In this document: positions 28,565 to 37,648 of the stretch, piece after piece | Layout of the letters: each line of letters starts with the position of its first letter | Position numbering within the stretch: the first letter of the stretch is position 1 | From: an uncultured Alteromonadaceae bacterium | GTDB taxonomy: Bacteria; Pseudomonadota; Gammaproteobacteria; Enterobacterales; Alteromonadaceae | Length of the DNA: 64,000 bases | Assembly (NCBI GenBank): GCA_947503265.1 | Contig: CANNDC010000003.1 | Span: 310,001 to 374,000 of the forward strand | Direction: 5' to 3' | Program-made: the position numbers and the translations under genes | Notes under the pieces: generated by a model | Database searches by the model: none | Told to the model about the DNA's origin: nothing | The model's input: only the letters and a program-made list of their open reading frames with translations

Positions 28565-29488
28565 ATGAGTAATAACCTACTGAAAGGTACTTTTCCCGTC
28601 ATCCCTACACCTTTTACTGAAAACGGTGATGTTGATTTAAACAGCTTTGAAAGTGTTATTGATTACATTATTGCATGTGGCGTTGATGGCGTTGTTTTTC
28701 CTGGCTTAGCGAGTGAGTATGCTTATCTATCTCACCAAGAAAGACTGGAAATGACACAGTTCTTGGGGACCAGGCTCAATGGTAATACGCCGTTTATTGT
28801 GGGAGCCAGTGCCGCCACCCCGCAAGAAGCAATCGAATATTGCGTGTCTGGTGCCAAGGCAGGAGCTAATTGCGCAATGGTAATGGCGCCCAATATTTAC
28901 GCAAAAGACAAGAACGCTATGGTAAATTTCTACAAAGAAATTGCGCGTAAAGCGGGCATCCCCATTATGTTGCAAAATGCCCCAGCGCCAATGGGAGCAG
29001 GGCTACCGATAGTCGAGCTTGTAGACATACTTAGACAAGTACCAGAAATTGAATACGTCAAAGAAGAAACTCAACCATGCGGTCAACGTATTGAAGAAAT
29101 CATAACAAATGCTCCCAGCACACTGAAGGGAGTATTTGGTGGTGCTGGTGGACGTTATATCATTGACGAACTCAAGCGAAATGCATTGGGCACAGTGCCG
29201 GCTTGTGAATTAACTGAAATGCATACCGAGTTGGTGAATACGTTCAGTAAAGGCGATTACGCTAAAGCCCTCAATATATACTGCGACATGATGCCAATCT
29301 TAAATATGCAAGCGGTTTACCGATGCAGCTTAACCAAACACATACTATTTTATCGAGGTATCATTGCTTGCCCTCAAGTGCGAGACCCAGGCCCTCGCTT
29401 AGATGAAAAAAACAGGCATGAATTAGTAGAACTTTATCAGAAATTATCTGCTTACATGCCCCCATTAACCCTTAACGGAAAAGGTTAA
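28565..29488 (+). CDS. Dihydrodipicolinate synthase/NAL family aldolase
   Basis: A class I (Schiff-base) aldolase barrel of about 307 aa. Key features are the N-terminal PVIPTPFTENGDVD, the GLASEYA segment (in place of the usual G-T-x-E), the catalytic-site Tyr in APNIYAKD (about 112) and the Schiff-base Lys in EYVKEET (166 from this ATG). The family splits 2-keto-3-deoxy sugar acids, sialic acid and relatives to pyruvate plus an aldehyde. With a lactonase and a sugar-acid dehydratase in the same locus, a 2-keto-3-deoxy-aldonate is the likely substrate. An in-frame GTG lies three codons upstream. It is first in a five-gene plus-strand operon. Confidence 0.9.
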   Translation: MSNNLLKGTFPVIPTPFTENGDVDLNSFESVIDYIIACGVDGVVFPGLASEYAYLSHQERLEMTQFLGTRLNGNTPFIVGASAATPQEAIEYCVSGAKAGANCAMVMAPNIYAKDKNAMVNFYKEIARKAGIPIMLQNAPAPMGAGLPIVELVDILRQVPEIEYVKEETQPCGQRIEEIITNAPSTLKGVFGGAGGRYIIDELKRNALGTVPACELTEMHTELVNTFSKGDYAKALNIYCDMMPILNMQAVYRCSLTKHILFYRGIIACPQVRDPGPRLDEKNRHELVELYQKLSAYMPPLTLNGKG

Positions 29489-29491
29489 ATA

Positions 29492-31168
29492 ATGAGCACC
29501 TTCGACATACTGATTGCAACAGGGTTTTCTGTACTCGTTTTTGCGCTAGGCTTGTCGTTTTCGAAAAGCGGCTCTAACCTTAAATCTTTTTTTGCTGCGG
29601 GTGGCGCTGTTCCTTGGTGGATTAGCGGATTAAGCTTATTTATGAGCTTCTTTTCAGTTGGCACTTTTGTAGTTTGGGGGTCAATTGCATACGGTGCGGG
29701 CTTGGTAGCGGTAACCATTCAAACCACCATGAGCATAGCGGGTTTTATAGTAGGGTTTTATATCGCCCCTAAATGGAACCGCGCACGCGTTTTAACCGCT
29801 GCTGAGTTTGTCAGTGAGCGGCTCGGTGCCGACACACAAAAATTCTACTCGATTATCTTCTTGTTGATCTCTTTGTTTAGTGCTGGAGCATTTTTATATC
29901 CCGTCGGGAAAATTATAGAGGTCACCACCGGTATTCCTCTATTTCATGCCATTATCGCGCTGGGATTTTTAATCATTTTGTATACCGCTGTTGGTGGTTT
30001 GTGGGCCGTATTGGTAACCGATGTACTGCAATTTGTAGTGCTTAGTGCAGCAGTAATTATCGTTGTACCACTTGCCTTTGAGTATGTCGGTGGAATTAGT
30101 GCGTTTATAAATAATGCACCCGAGGGATTCTTTTCTCTCACCAACTCTGAGTATGATTGGCTCTTTATGGCCGCTTTTGGATTCTATAACATGGTATTTA
30201 TTGGCGGAAGTTGGGCCTATGTGCAACGTTACACCAGTGTAAAGACAGCTAAAGATGCGAAAAAAGTAGGCTGGCTTTTTGGTAGCCTATATATAGTTGC
30301 TCCCTTTATTTGGATGTTACCGCCGATGATATTCAGGGTCGCGCAACCGGGTTTGAGTAAAGTCGAATCTGAAGGCGCTTACTTAATGCTCAGCCAACAG
30401 GTGGTGCCAGACGGGCTTATGGGATTAATCATTGGGGCCATGATATTTGCGACTGCAAGTTCCGTAAATACAACACTCAATATATCGGCAAGCGTATTTA
30501 CCAACGATATTTACAAGTTTTTTAGGCGCGAGCATACAGAAAAAGAAACTATGTTTGTTGCGCGCTTATCGACGCTGGCGTTTGGTATCTTAGCCGTGTG
30601 TATTGCCCTGATGGTGCAAAGTATGGGCGGTATAGTAGAAGTTGCCTTTAGTCTTGCTGCCATAACTGGAACTGCTTTATTTTTACCCCCACTTTGGGCG
30701 CTATTTTCGCGCAACCAAACTGGAAGATCTGTGGTTGCAGTCACGCTATTAAGCTTATTGGTAAATGGTTTTTGTAAGTTTGTTTTGCCCAGCGCATTTG
30801 ATATGAAGCTTGATCGCTCTCCCGAGATGCTCATAGGTGTGCTAGTTCCCTTATCACTGCTTTTAGCCGTAGAAATAAAGGCATTACTATTCAAAAAAGC
30901 TAATCCTCAATATCTTGCGTATGAAGATACACAAGCGAAAAAAGGTGAAACTAAGCCGTCTAGTGTCTCTGAAGACCAACAAAACAAATACGGAAACAGA
31001 ATCATTTCCCTCGGCATATTGTCGGTAGGCCTAATCATAACTGGCCTAGGGTTAACAGCGAGTCATTCGAATAGTATTGTTTCGCTTGTAGGAGTTACTA
31101 TCTTTGTTATTGCATGTGTTATTTTGTATAAAAGTCGTGCTGTAAACACGAACAACAATAACTCATGA
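29492..31168 (+). CDS. Sodium:solute symporter (SSS family)
   Basis: A 558-aa inner-membrane transporter with about 13-14 hydrophobic helices, of the sodium:solute symporter family (SGLT/PutP type). Seen are the first helix FDILIATGFSVLVFALGL, the signature-like ISGLSLFMSFFSVGTFVVWG (by parts SGLSLFMSFFS and GTFVVWG), and RVLTAAEFVSERLG, common in this family. A cytoplasmic tail (about 485-510) precedes a last helix. The gene starts 3 bases after the aldolase stop. Given its neighbours it most likely takes up the sugar or sugar acid consumed by this locus; the substrate cannot be read from sequence. Confidence 0.92.
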   Translation: MSTFDILIATGFSVLVFALGLSFSKSGSNLKSFFAAGGAVPWWISGLSLFMSFFSVGTFVVWGSIAYGAGLVAVTIQTTMSIAGFIVGFYIAPKWNRARVLTAAEFVSERLGADTQKFYSIIFLLISLFSAGAFLYPVGKIIEVTTGIPLFHAIIALGFLIILYTAVGGLWAVLVTDVLQFVVLSAAVIIVVPLAFEYVGGISAFINNAPEGFFSLTNSEYDWLFMAAFGFYNMVFIGGSWAYVQRYTSVKTAKDAKKVGWLFGSLYIVAPFIWMLPPMIFRVAQPGLSKVESEGAYLMLSQQVVPDGLMGLIIGAMIFATASSVNTTLNISASVFTNDIYKFFRREHTEKETMFVARLSTLAFGILAVCIALMVQSMGGIVEVAFSLAAITGTALFLPPLWALFSRNQTGRSVVAVTLLSLLVNGFCKFVLPSAFDMKLDRSPEMLIGVLVPLSLLLAVEIKALLFKKANPQYLAYEDTQAKKGETKPSSVSEDQQNKYGNRIISLGILSVGLIITGLGLTASHSNSIVSLVGVTIFVIACVILYKSRAVNTNNNNS

Positions 31169-31179
31169 GGGCCCGTTAG

Positions 31180-31956
31180 ATGTTTGACTTTAAACACATG
31201 TTTTCGCTTCATGACAAGGTAGCATTGGTGACTGGAGCAGCTCGGAAAAACGGTATTGGTGCTCACATTGCAAAAGCGTTAGCCGATTTTGGTGCGACCG
31301 TTATTCTGCATGGTCGAAAAGAAACACAAGAAAGCCAATCGATTGTGGACTCACTAAAAAATGTTAGTCCGGATAGCACCTTTGTAAGTGAAGACTTGGG
31401 TTTACAGGGTGCCGGAAAAAATTTAATTGAAAAAGCAGAAGCTATCGCCCCAATTGATATTTTAGTGACTAATCACTCTTTGCAAGTATTAAAAACACTA
31501 ACAGACAATACTCCGCAAGATATCGAACAACAGATAAATATTAATTTACTTACTAATATTGAGATACTTCAAAGCGTTTTGCCCAAAATGGCAGCAAGAG
31601 GTCATGGACGCGTTATACACATCGGTAGCATCAATCAAGAGCGACCAAGAGAAATTGTGTCGGTTTATGCGGCGCTAAAATCGGCACAACACAACTTAAT
31701 ACAAAGCCTTGCGCAAAGCTACGCGCAAAAAGGAATTTTGCTGAATACAATTTCTCCTGGCTTGGTCGATACTTACCCAGAAAACAGAAACAACGATTTA
31801 GCAGCACAAAAACAATGGGACGCCTACGCAGCGAAATTAAATTGGCTAGGCAAGGCGGGCTCACCTTCTGAGATAGCGATTGCAGCGGTATTTTTAGCGT
31901 CGCCACTCAATACCTTTATGACAGGCGAAACAATAAATATTAATGGTGGATTTTGA
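31180..31956 (+). CDS. SDR family oxidoreductase
   Basis: A 258-aa classical short-chain dehydrogenase. The nucleotide motif TGAARKNGIG is at 18-27, and the catalytic Ser150, Tyr163 and Lys167 (YAALK) are present. The C-terminal FMTGETININGGF is typical. The usual NNAG structural motif is altered to TNHS (97-100). It lies 11 bases after the symporter gene. In this setting it may oxidise the incoming sugar to a lactone or a 2-keto-3-deoxy acid intermediate; the family alone does not tell which. Confidence 0.92.
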   Translation: MFDFKHMFSLHDKVALVTGAARKNGIGAHIAKALADFGATVILHGRKETQESQSIVDSLKNVSPDSTFVSEDLGLQGAGKNLIEKAEAIAPIDILVTNHSLQVLKTLTDNTPQDIEQQININLLTNIEILQSVLPKMAARGHGRVIHIGSINQERPREIVSVYAALKSAQHNLIQSLAQSYAQKGILLNTISPGLVDTYPENRNNDLAAQKQWDAYAAKLNWLGKAGSPSEIAIAAVFLASPLNTFMTGETININGGF

Positions 31957-31974
31957 TTTGAATAGGTTGGCGCA

Positions 31975-33171
31975 ATGCAAAGTGGGCAAGTAAAGCCAGA
32001 TTTAGTGAGTTCGGTAGAGGCCTTTGCGTTAAGTATTCCTCGCGATACGGCATTATACGGGGGGTTTAAAGCCCGTGATGGCGAATCCGTGAATAAAAAC
32101 GGATATTTTATCCGCCCCGAGAACCGCACTGTGTATCCTGACAGAGACCGCTCAATAGTTATTAAAATAACCACAGAAGCTGGCCTTGTCGGCTGGGGCG
32201 AAACATATGGGATCGTTGCACCAGGGGCGACATTAGCAATAATTAACGAGTTGTTAGTAGATTTTGTGATTGGTCGCGATCCACTTAACCGCGAGGCTAT
32301 ACACGAATCCTTATACGACATGCAGCGCGTCAGAGGCTACAACGGTGGATACTACTTAGATGCCCTTGCAGGCATCGATATTGCCCTATGGGATCTAGCC
32401 GGAAAGATAAGCGGCTGTTCTGTAGCACAATTATTAGGAGGTTCACGCAGAGATACCGTTCCTGCCTATATATCAGGTTTGCCAAAACAAACCTTGGCAG
32501 AGCGCGCAGAATACGCTCGTGAATGGCAAGCTAAGGGCTTTAACCATTTCAAATTTGCGGCACCGTTAGCAAGTGAGGGGGTGGTTGAAGAAATTAAGAC
32601 ACTTAGAGCGGCATTGGGTAAAAAAGCAAAAATTGCCTGCGATTTATTGTGGGCTTACGAAGCCCATGAATCGATAAGCTTAATTGAGCAAATGAACCAA
32701 TATGATTTGTGGTTTGCTGAAGCCCCTGTTCCTAGCGAAGATTTAGAAGGCTTATCTCATGTAAGTTCGCGTACCAGTGTGCCGATTGCAGTAGGCGAAG
32801 AATGGCGCACCGTTTATGATGCTACATTGCGAATAAATAAAAGAGCATGTCGAATTGTGCAACCAGAAATGGGCCATACGGGTATCACGCAGTTTATGCG
32901 AATAGCTCGTTACTCTGGAGCAAACCACTTAGAGGTATTGCCTCACGCTACGATTGGTTTAGGTATATTTATGGCTGCAAGCCTACAAGCCAGTGTTGCT
33001 AGCCAGAACTGTGTTCGGCATGAGTATCAACATCAAGTATTTAACAAAAACCTTCGCTATATAAAAACCACCATGGCTTGCGAAAATGGAGAATATACGC
33101 TCCCTACCGGTCCTGGGCTTGGCATAGAAGTAGATGAACAAGCCATTAAGCCTTTTATAGAACAATCGTAA
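31975..33171 (+). CDS. Enolase-superfamily sugar-acid dehydratase (mandelate racemase subgroup)
   Basis: A 398-aa enolase-superfamily protein with an N-terminal capping domain and a C-terminal barrel. Metal ligands are read as Asp223 (ACDLLW), Glu249 (FAEAPVP) and Glu275 (VGEEW). The base on one face is Lys193 in NHFKFA, where the mandelate racemase KxK has become HxK. The base on the other is His324 in VLPHATIG, with its usual Asp partner replaced by Glu298 (QPEMG). The subgroup dehydrates or cycloisomerises sugar acids to 2-keto-3-deoxy acids. It lies 18 bases after the SDR gene. An anhydrogalactonate cycloisomerase, as in red-algal polysaccharide users, is an alternative. Confidence 0.9.
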   Translation: MQSGQVKPDLVSSVEAFALSIPRDTALYGGFKARDGESVNKNGYFIRPENRTVYPDRDRSIVIKITTEAGLVGWGETYGIVAPGATLAIINELLVDFVIGRDPLNREAIHESLYDMQRVRGYNGGYYLDALAGIDIALWDLAGKISGCSVAQLLGGSRRDTVPAYISGLPKQTLAERAEYAREWQAKGFNHFKFAAPLASEGVVEEIKTLRAALGKKAKIACDLLWAYEAHESISLIEQMNQYDLWFAEAPVPSEDLEGLSHVSSRTSVPIAVGEEWRTVYDATLRINKRACRIVQPEMGHTGITQFMRIARYSGANHLEVLPHATIGLGIFMAASLQASVASQNCVRHEYQHQVFNKNLRYIKTTMACENGEYTLPTGPGLGIEVDEQAIKPFIEQS

Positions 33172-33189
33172 ATCAACGTATTTACGATT
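33164..33189 (+). promoter_or_regulatory. Perfect inverted repeat between dehydratase and GH16 genes
   Basis: AATCGTAAAT (33164-33173) and ATTTACGATT (33180-33189) form a perfect 10-bp inverted repeat with a 6-base loop, covering the dehydratase stop codon and lying about 30 bases before the GH16 start. No T-run follows. It could be an operator, an mRNA-processing hairpin separating the secreted enzyme from the cytoplasmic operon, or a partial attenuator. Confidence 0.45.
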
Positions 33190-33218
33190 ATTCGTGTCAA
33201 TAACTTCGGATAAAGATT

Positions 33219-34223
33219 ATGAGAGATAAAATGAATCAATCAACTTTAAACAAACCAAGTATTTTACTAGCATGTGCGCTGTCATTCTCAGTACTTTCTT
33301 GTTCGGCTGTACCCGGCTCTAACACTAATGATTCTCAACAAGTTTCTTCAGGGAAAACGCATCAAGGCGTCGACAAAACTAGTGACCCGAACGTTCAGCC
33401 TATCGCTGACGAGCACATTTACGGATACAAGCTCACTTGGTCTGATGAATTTTCGGGTGATGCGGTAGATCTTGATCGTTGGCATTTTCGCCTCGATTGC
33501 AAACATTGGAGTCAGCAAAAAGCAGAAAACAACGTAGTAGTGGGCGGTGTTTACCGAGTGTTGTTGCAAAAAGAAACTGCCGATTGTCCACACAATAGAT
33601 GGATTCAACCTGGCCAAAAGAAAGGCGATAAACCAGCTGGTGTAGTGCAATATTCTGGTGGAGGGATTATATCTAACGACGAGCTGCGCTATGGCTTTTA
33701 CGAAGCTCGCCTTAAAACACCCTCAGGCGCGGGTTGGCACACTGCCTTTTGGATGATGCGAGACCTTACCGTAAACGCCGACCCGAGCGATTTAGACTTT
33801 AACCCTTTAGCAAATCCAGAGGTTGTCAGCCATATCGAGCTCGACCCTTTTGAGAACGATTCAATCGATTTAAAACACTTTCAAACTGACGCGCACCAAT
33901 GGAAACCAGAGCCAGGCACTGAAGACGAAGGCAGAACCCAAAATAAAGTTGGAACTAAACAAATTCGCTTTAAAGACGACACGTCTTTGGACCAATGGCA
34001 AGTTATTGGCATGGAATTTACCGAGGAGCGTTTAAAGTACTACTTTAACGGAGAGTTGATCAGCGACGTGTCATTTCCTAAAGACAAATATAAACACAAT
34101 GACGTTAGTATTTGGCTAACAGCGATTGCGACATTTTTAGGAAAAACTGAAGCGGTTGATGATTCGCGATTACCTGATGAGTTTCAAGTTGACTACGTTA
34201 GGTTCTTTGAGAAAGTAGAATAA
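33219..34223 (+). CDS. Glycoside hydrolase family 16 lipoprotein
   Basis: A 334-aa secreted enzyme with a lipoprotein signal (FSVLSC, acylated Cys28). A linker to about residue 65 is followed by a GH16-type jelly roll (70-334) with KLTWSDEFSGDAVDLDRWHF near its start, quoted by part WSDEFSG. The catalytic signature of GH16, ExDxxE, appears as ELDPFE (E207, D209, E212). Pro in the fourth position is unusual against EIDIxE of agarases, carrageenases and laminarinases. GFYEARLKTPSG and WHTAFWMM also fit the fold. A second ATG at 33231 is equally plausible as the start. Substrate is unknown; a marine galactan or glucan feeding the upstream sugar-acid genes is inference. Confidence 0.85.
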   Translation: MRDKMNQSTLNKPSILLACALSFSVLSCSAVPGSNTNDSQQVSSGKTHQGVDKTSDPNVQPIADEHIYGYKLTWSDEFSGDAVDLDRWHFRLDCKHWSQQKAENNVVVGGVYRVLLQKETADCPHNRWIQPGQKKGDKPAGVVQYSGGGIISNDELRYGFYEARLKTPSGAGWHTAFWMMRDLTVNADPSDLDFNPLANPEVVSHIELDPFENDSIDLKHFQTDAHQWKPEPGTEDEGRTQNKVGTKQIRFKDDTSLDQWQVIGMEFTEERLKYYFNGELISDVSFPKDKYKHNDVSIWLTAIATFLGKTEAVDDSRLPDEFQVDYVRFFEKVE

Positions 34224-34495
34224 TCCTTATTTAAGAAAAGTAACAAAGAAAAGTCGTGAAGCTCGCTTGTTGTTTCTGCAACATCTTCAAGCGATGCTTC
34301 CGTCTTTGAAAATTTCGCACATTTATATGCGCGTGATCCCATTTGATTGATTACCCCAAAAGTAAAAAATCAGTTGCGTTGCATTTTACCAAACAATAGT
34401 AGTTTAGAAAAAACAACGCAAAACTGACTTCAACACCCCACTAGTTGAGGCTCGCATACTAGTTGAGGCTAAATGGGCCGAGATTAGAATTGTGT
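34224..34495. other. Intergenic stretch after the GH16 gene
   Basis: About 270 bases without a gene. No clear intrinsic terminator was seen behind the GH16 stop. The only structure noted is the short direct repeat at 34440-34470. Confidence 0.45.
34440..34470. repeat. Short direct repeat
   Basis: ACTAGTTGAGGCT occurs at 34440-34452 and again at 34458-34470 (period 18), just behind the end of the yqaE-like gene. Likely a local duplication; no role seen. Confidence 0.6.
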
Positions 34496-34654
34496 TTAGC
34501 GAGTTACCACGTAAAGAGCATGGATCATACCTGGGAAAAAGAAAATTAGGCATAAAACGATATTGATTAATAAATCTTTCCCAACACCACTTTTTAGCAA
34601 AACAGCAATGGGTGGAAGGAAAATAGCCAGGATAATTAGTAATACTTTGTTCAT
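34496..34654 (-). CDS. YqaE/Pmp3 family small membrane protein (52 aa)
   Basis: A 52-aa protein made of two membrane helices, reading MNKVLLIILAIFLPPIAVLL at the start, then KSGVGKDLLINIVLCLIFFF and PGMIHALYVVTR. This is the UPF0057 (Pmp3/YqaE) pattern: FLPPIAVLL, a short polar turn, then LLINIVLCLIFFFPGMIHALYV. Members are stress-induced membrane proteins linked to membrane potential or salt tolerance in yeast and plants; the bacterial role is not settled. It is a single gene with its own promoter, upstream of which lies der. Confidence 0.88.
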   Translation of the reverse strand: MNKVLLIILAIFLPPIAVLLKSGVGKDLLINIVLCLIFFFPGMIHALYVVTR

Positions 34655-34677
34655 AATTTAGGTCTCTTTTTTTCTTA

Positions 34678-34705
34678 TTTATAGACTCTCTTTTAAGAGC
34701 TTCAA
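34678..34705 (-). promoter_or_regulatory. Candidate sigma-70 promoter of the yqaE-like gene
   Basis: On the minus strand TTGAAG (34700-34705), 16 bases, TATAAA (34678-34683), about 24 bases before the start codon. The spacer contains the palindrome CTCTTTTAAGAG. Confidence 0.45.
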
Positions 34706-34829
34706 CGCCAGTTTAAAGCGACTTTTTAGAAAAGTCACATCCGTTTTAGCAGACTTGTTATTTTTGAGTTGTTTTATTCCCGAAATTACGACTAATTAAC
34801 TAGTTAACCTGATGCGAAGGCTATTTTAG

Positions 34830-36278
34830 TTAACTCTTTTTGTAATGGGTCATCATTCGTTTACGTTTTCTTTCTTGTGAAAGAGTCAATTTATTCACTT
34901 TACCCTCAAAAGGGTTAGCACCTTCTTTGAATTCCACTCGAATTGGCGTACCCATGGTTTTCAGAGATTTGCGATAGTAATTCATCATGTAACGTTTATA
35001 TGCGTCAGGTAAATCTTCTACTTGATTACCATGAATGACTATGACAGGTGGGTTATAGCCTCCTGCATGAGCATATTTCATCTTTACACGACGTCCTCTC
35101 ACCATTGGGGGTTGATGATCGTCTTGCGCCATTTCCATGATTCGAGTAAGCATAGATGTATTGATTCGTTTAGTCGCCGAAGCATAAGCTTCTTGAACAG
35201 ACTCAAACAAATGACCAACGCCTGTACCGTGCAACGCAGAGATAAAATGTAATCTGGCAAAATCAACAAAACCTAAACGGCGATCTAACTCGCGTTTTAT
35301 CTCCTCTTTAACGTCTTTATCCAAGCCGTCCCATTTATTCACCGCTATGACTAAAGATCGACCCGCATTGAGCACGAACCCCAGCAAACTTAGATCTTGA
35401 TCTGAAATTCCTTCTCTCGCATCTACGCAAAGTAGCACGACGTTAGACTCTTCTATGGCTTGTAACGTTTTAATGATCGAAAATTTTTCGACCACATCTG
35501 ATACTTTTCTACGTTTTCTCACACCGGCAGTATCGATTAACACGTACTCTCGCCCATCTCTTTCCATGGGGATATAGATACTATCTCGTGTTGTACCTGG
35601 CATATCGAAAACAATGACTCTCTCTTCACCTAAGATGCGGTTAGTAAGCGTAGATTTACCCACATTAGGTTTACCGACAATAGCCAGCTTAATTGGCAAA
35701 CTTTGGAGTCTTTCTAATTCAGCTTCCGCGCTTTCTTCATCATCATCGTTTCGGGTATCTTCCTGAATGCGCATTTCTGGGAAATGAGATTCCAGAGGCT
35801 CCATTGAATGTTGCAGCAAACTCGACACGCCACGCCCATGTGCAGCTGCTATCTGGTGAACATCACCCAGTCCTAATTGGAAAAAGTCAGCACTTTCACT
35901 GTCACCATCGATACCATCGATTTTATTTGCGACTAAGTAAACGTTCTTTTCTTGTTTACGAATGTATTCGGCAATAGAAATATCTGCAGGTGTCAAACCA
36001 GCTCTAGCATCCACCAAAAATAGGACAATGTCAGCCTCATCAATTGCCATCAGGGATTGTCCTGCCATTTCAGCGTCTATGCCTTTCTCATCGCCACTAA
36101 TACCACCTGTATCAACCACAATAAATTGCAATCCTTCATACTTGGCTTTTCCGTATTTTCTGTCACGGGTCAATCCTGGGTAATCAGCAACTAACGCATC
36201 TCGGGTGTGCGTTAAGCGATTAAATAAAGTGGATTTGCCAACATTTGGGCGCCCTACTAAGGCTACGACAGGTAACAT
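34830..36278 (-). CDS. der: Ribosome-assembly GTPase Der (EngA)
   Basis: Tandem GTPase needed for 50S subunit maturation. The 482-aa chain shows two G domains: GRPNVGKS at 9-16 with DTGG and NKID, then after an acidic linker ([11 protein letters not shown]) GKPNVGKS near 202-209 with DTAG and NKWD. A C-terminal KH-like domain follows (about 365-460; [17 protein letters not shown]). All G motifs are intact. It is downstream of bamB on the same strand, with a terminator between, so it probably has its own promoter. Confidence 0.97.
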   Translation of the reverse strand: MLPVVALVGRPNVGKSTLFNRLTHTRDALVADYPGLTRDRKYGKAKYEGLQFIVVDTGGISGDEKGIDAEMAGQSLMAIDEADIVLFLVDARAGLTPADISIAEYIRKQEKNVYLVANKIDGIDGDSESADFFQLGLGDVHQIAAAHGRGVSSLLQHSMEPLESHFPEMRIQEDTRNDDDEESAEAELERLQSLPIKLAIVGKPNVGKSTLTNRILGEERVIVFDMPGTTRDSIYIPMERDGREYVLIDTAGVRKRRKVSDVVEKFSIIKTLQAIEESNVVLLCVDAREGISDQDLSLLGFVLNAGRSLVIAVNKWDGLDKDVKEEIKRELDRRLGFVDFARLHFISALHGTGVGHLFESVQEAYASATKRINTSMLTRIMEMAQDDHQPPMVRGRRVKMKYAHAGGYNPPVIVIHGNQVEDLPDAYKRYMMNYYRKSLKTMGTPIRVEFKEGANPFEGKVNKLTLSQERKRKRMMTHYKKS

Positions 36279-36311
36279 AATTTGATTCCATTAAACACCT
36301 TCTCGGTGCTC

Positions 36312-36342
36312 TTAAAAAAATCAAAGCCCTTCATAGGGCTTC
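36312..36342 (-). terminator. Rho-independent terminator after bamB
   Basis: A 7-bp stem AAGCCCT/AGGGCTT (36324-36330 and 36335-36341) with a 4-base loop. On the minus strand it is followed by TGATTTTTTT. It lies about 35 bases beyond the bamB stop and before der. Confidence 0.75.
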
Positions 36343-36376
36343 AATTCATTTGGTGAAGTTAAAGCTCAATTTAAAT

Positions 36377-37648
36377 TTATTGAGGCATTTCCAACGCATA
36401 AATATCGCCTTCTCGGGTCTGAGTGTAAAGTCGATTTCCTTTGACTACCGGTGCGGCGTAAATGGATTCGTCTTCATCATCTCCACCAATGTCGAGACGC
36501 GAAACAATTTTGCCATCGCTCTTATTCAACCAGTGCATAAAGCCCCACTTGTCGCCAACGACGAGGTATTCTCCAATCGGCTCAGCAGCCGTTAGATTAC
36601 GCTTTTTGAGGGTATTTTGGCTCCACAACTCAACACCATTGCGACGATCAATCTTAAATATATTGCTGTTAACGTCCGTCACATACAAATTAATCCCATC
36701 GCTCGTCACTCTGCGATATGAGCCGTATTCACGTTTCCAAATGACTCTTCCGCTTCTCAATTCTACTGATGCCAGAGTACCATCAAAAGAAACGACATAA
36801 ATATTGCCGGCTAACACTAGGGGCTGACTATCTATATCAACGATGCGTTCCAACTCGGTTGCGCCAGATGGAGAAGCGACTGCTTGCTCCCATGCAGTTT
36901 GACCAGTACCAATGATATTGACCACAAGCTTTCCACTTGCCGTTCCGACAATAGCACCACCATTGGCTGCAACGGGCCCTGAAATGCCACGTAAGCTTAA
37001 CGCTGGAACATCGCTTTCATAGGTCCAAACTTCTTCACCAGTGAACGCATCTAGCGCATACATTACACCCGAGCCTGTGTTTACCAACACAACATTTTCA
37101 TCAACAGAAGGCGATGCTATCACCTCTCCTCTGAGGCTAACTTGCCATTCAGTTTCACCTGTTTTGGCATTCAATGCGAAAACTAATCCATCTTCCGTTC
37201 CGAAGTACACTTTTTCGTAAGAAACGGCAAGACCGCCAGAAATTTTTGCCGAGATACCATCGGAGAACAAATTTGAGAGGAAACTTAAGTAGCCCTCGTC
37301 TTCATAAGTAGCAAGATCTCTTTCCCAAACTTGCTTACCGCTTTGTTCATCAAAGGCCGCCACTATACCTTGTCGGCTTGCAGCGAAAACCAAATCATAG
37401 CCTAAGGCCGGTCTTAGTCTGGAATAGTAGTTTTCTACGCCGTTAGACAGTCCGCGGGACCAAGCTTCCGTTACTTTGAATTCAGATTCTATTGGAGCAA
37501 GTCTACGAATTTCTAATTCTTCGTCATCAGTGAACCATCCACTGATAGTCGAACATCCACCTAAGAACGCGATTAGAACAGCGAGACTAAAAAATTTAGC
37601 TGATGCTCTTCCGAGGTTTGAAATAGGTGATTTACCCATTTGCGGCAA
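36377..37648 (-). CDS. bamB: Outer-membrane assembly lipoprotein BamB
   Basis: Beta-propeller lipoprotein of the BAM complex that helps insert outer-membrane proteins. The 423-aa chain has a signal with lipobox FLGGC (acylated Cys32) and eight PQQ-type repeats (for example FGTEDGLVFALNAKTGETEWQVSL by part ALNAKTGETEW, and YALDAFTGEEVWTYESD). Its start overlaps the end of yfgM by 17 bases, so the two are coupled. Order hisS-yfgM-bamB-der is the standard gammaproteobacterial one. A later ATG (MGKSP) could be the true start. Confidence 0.95.
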   Translation of the reverse strand: MPQMGKSPISNLGRASAKFFSLAVLIAFLGGCSTISGWFTDDEELEIRRLAPIESEFKVTEAWSRGLSNGVENYYSRLRPALGYDLVFAASRQGIVAAFDEQSGKQVWERDLATYEDEGYLSFLSNLFSDGISAKISGGLAVSYEKVYFGTEDGLVFALNAKTGETEWQVSLRGEVIASPSVDENVVLVNTGSGVMYALDAFTGEEVWTYESDVPALSLRGISGPVAANGGAIVGTASGKLVVNIIGTGQTAWEQAVASPSGATELERIVDIDSQPLVLAGNIYVVSFDGTLASVELRSGRVIWKREYGSYRRVTSDGINLYVTDVNSNIFKIDRRNGVELWSQNTLKKRNLTAAEPIGEYLVVGDKWGFMHWLNKSDGKIVSRLDIGGDDEDESIYAAPVVKGNRLYTQTREGDIYALEMPQ

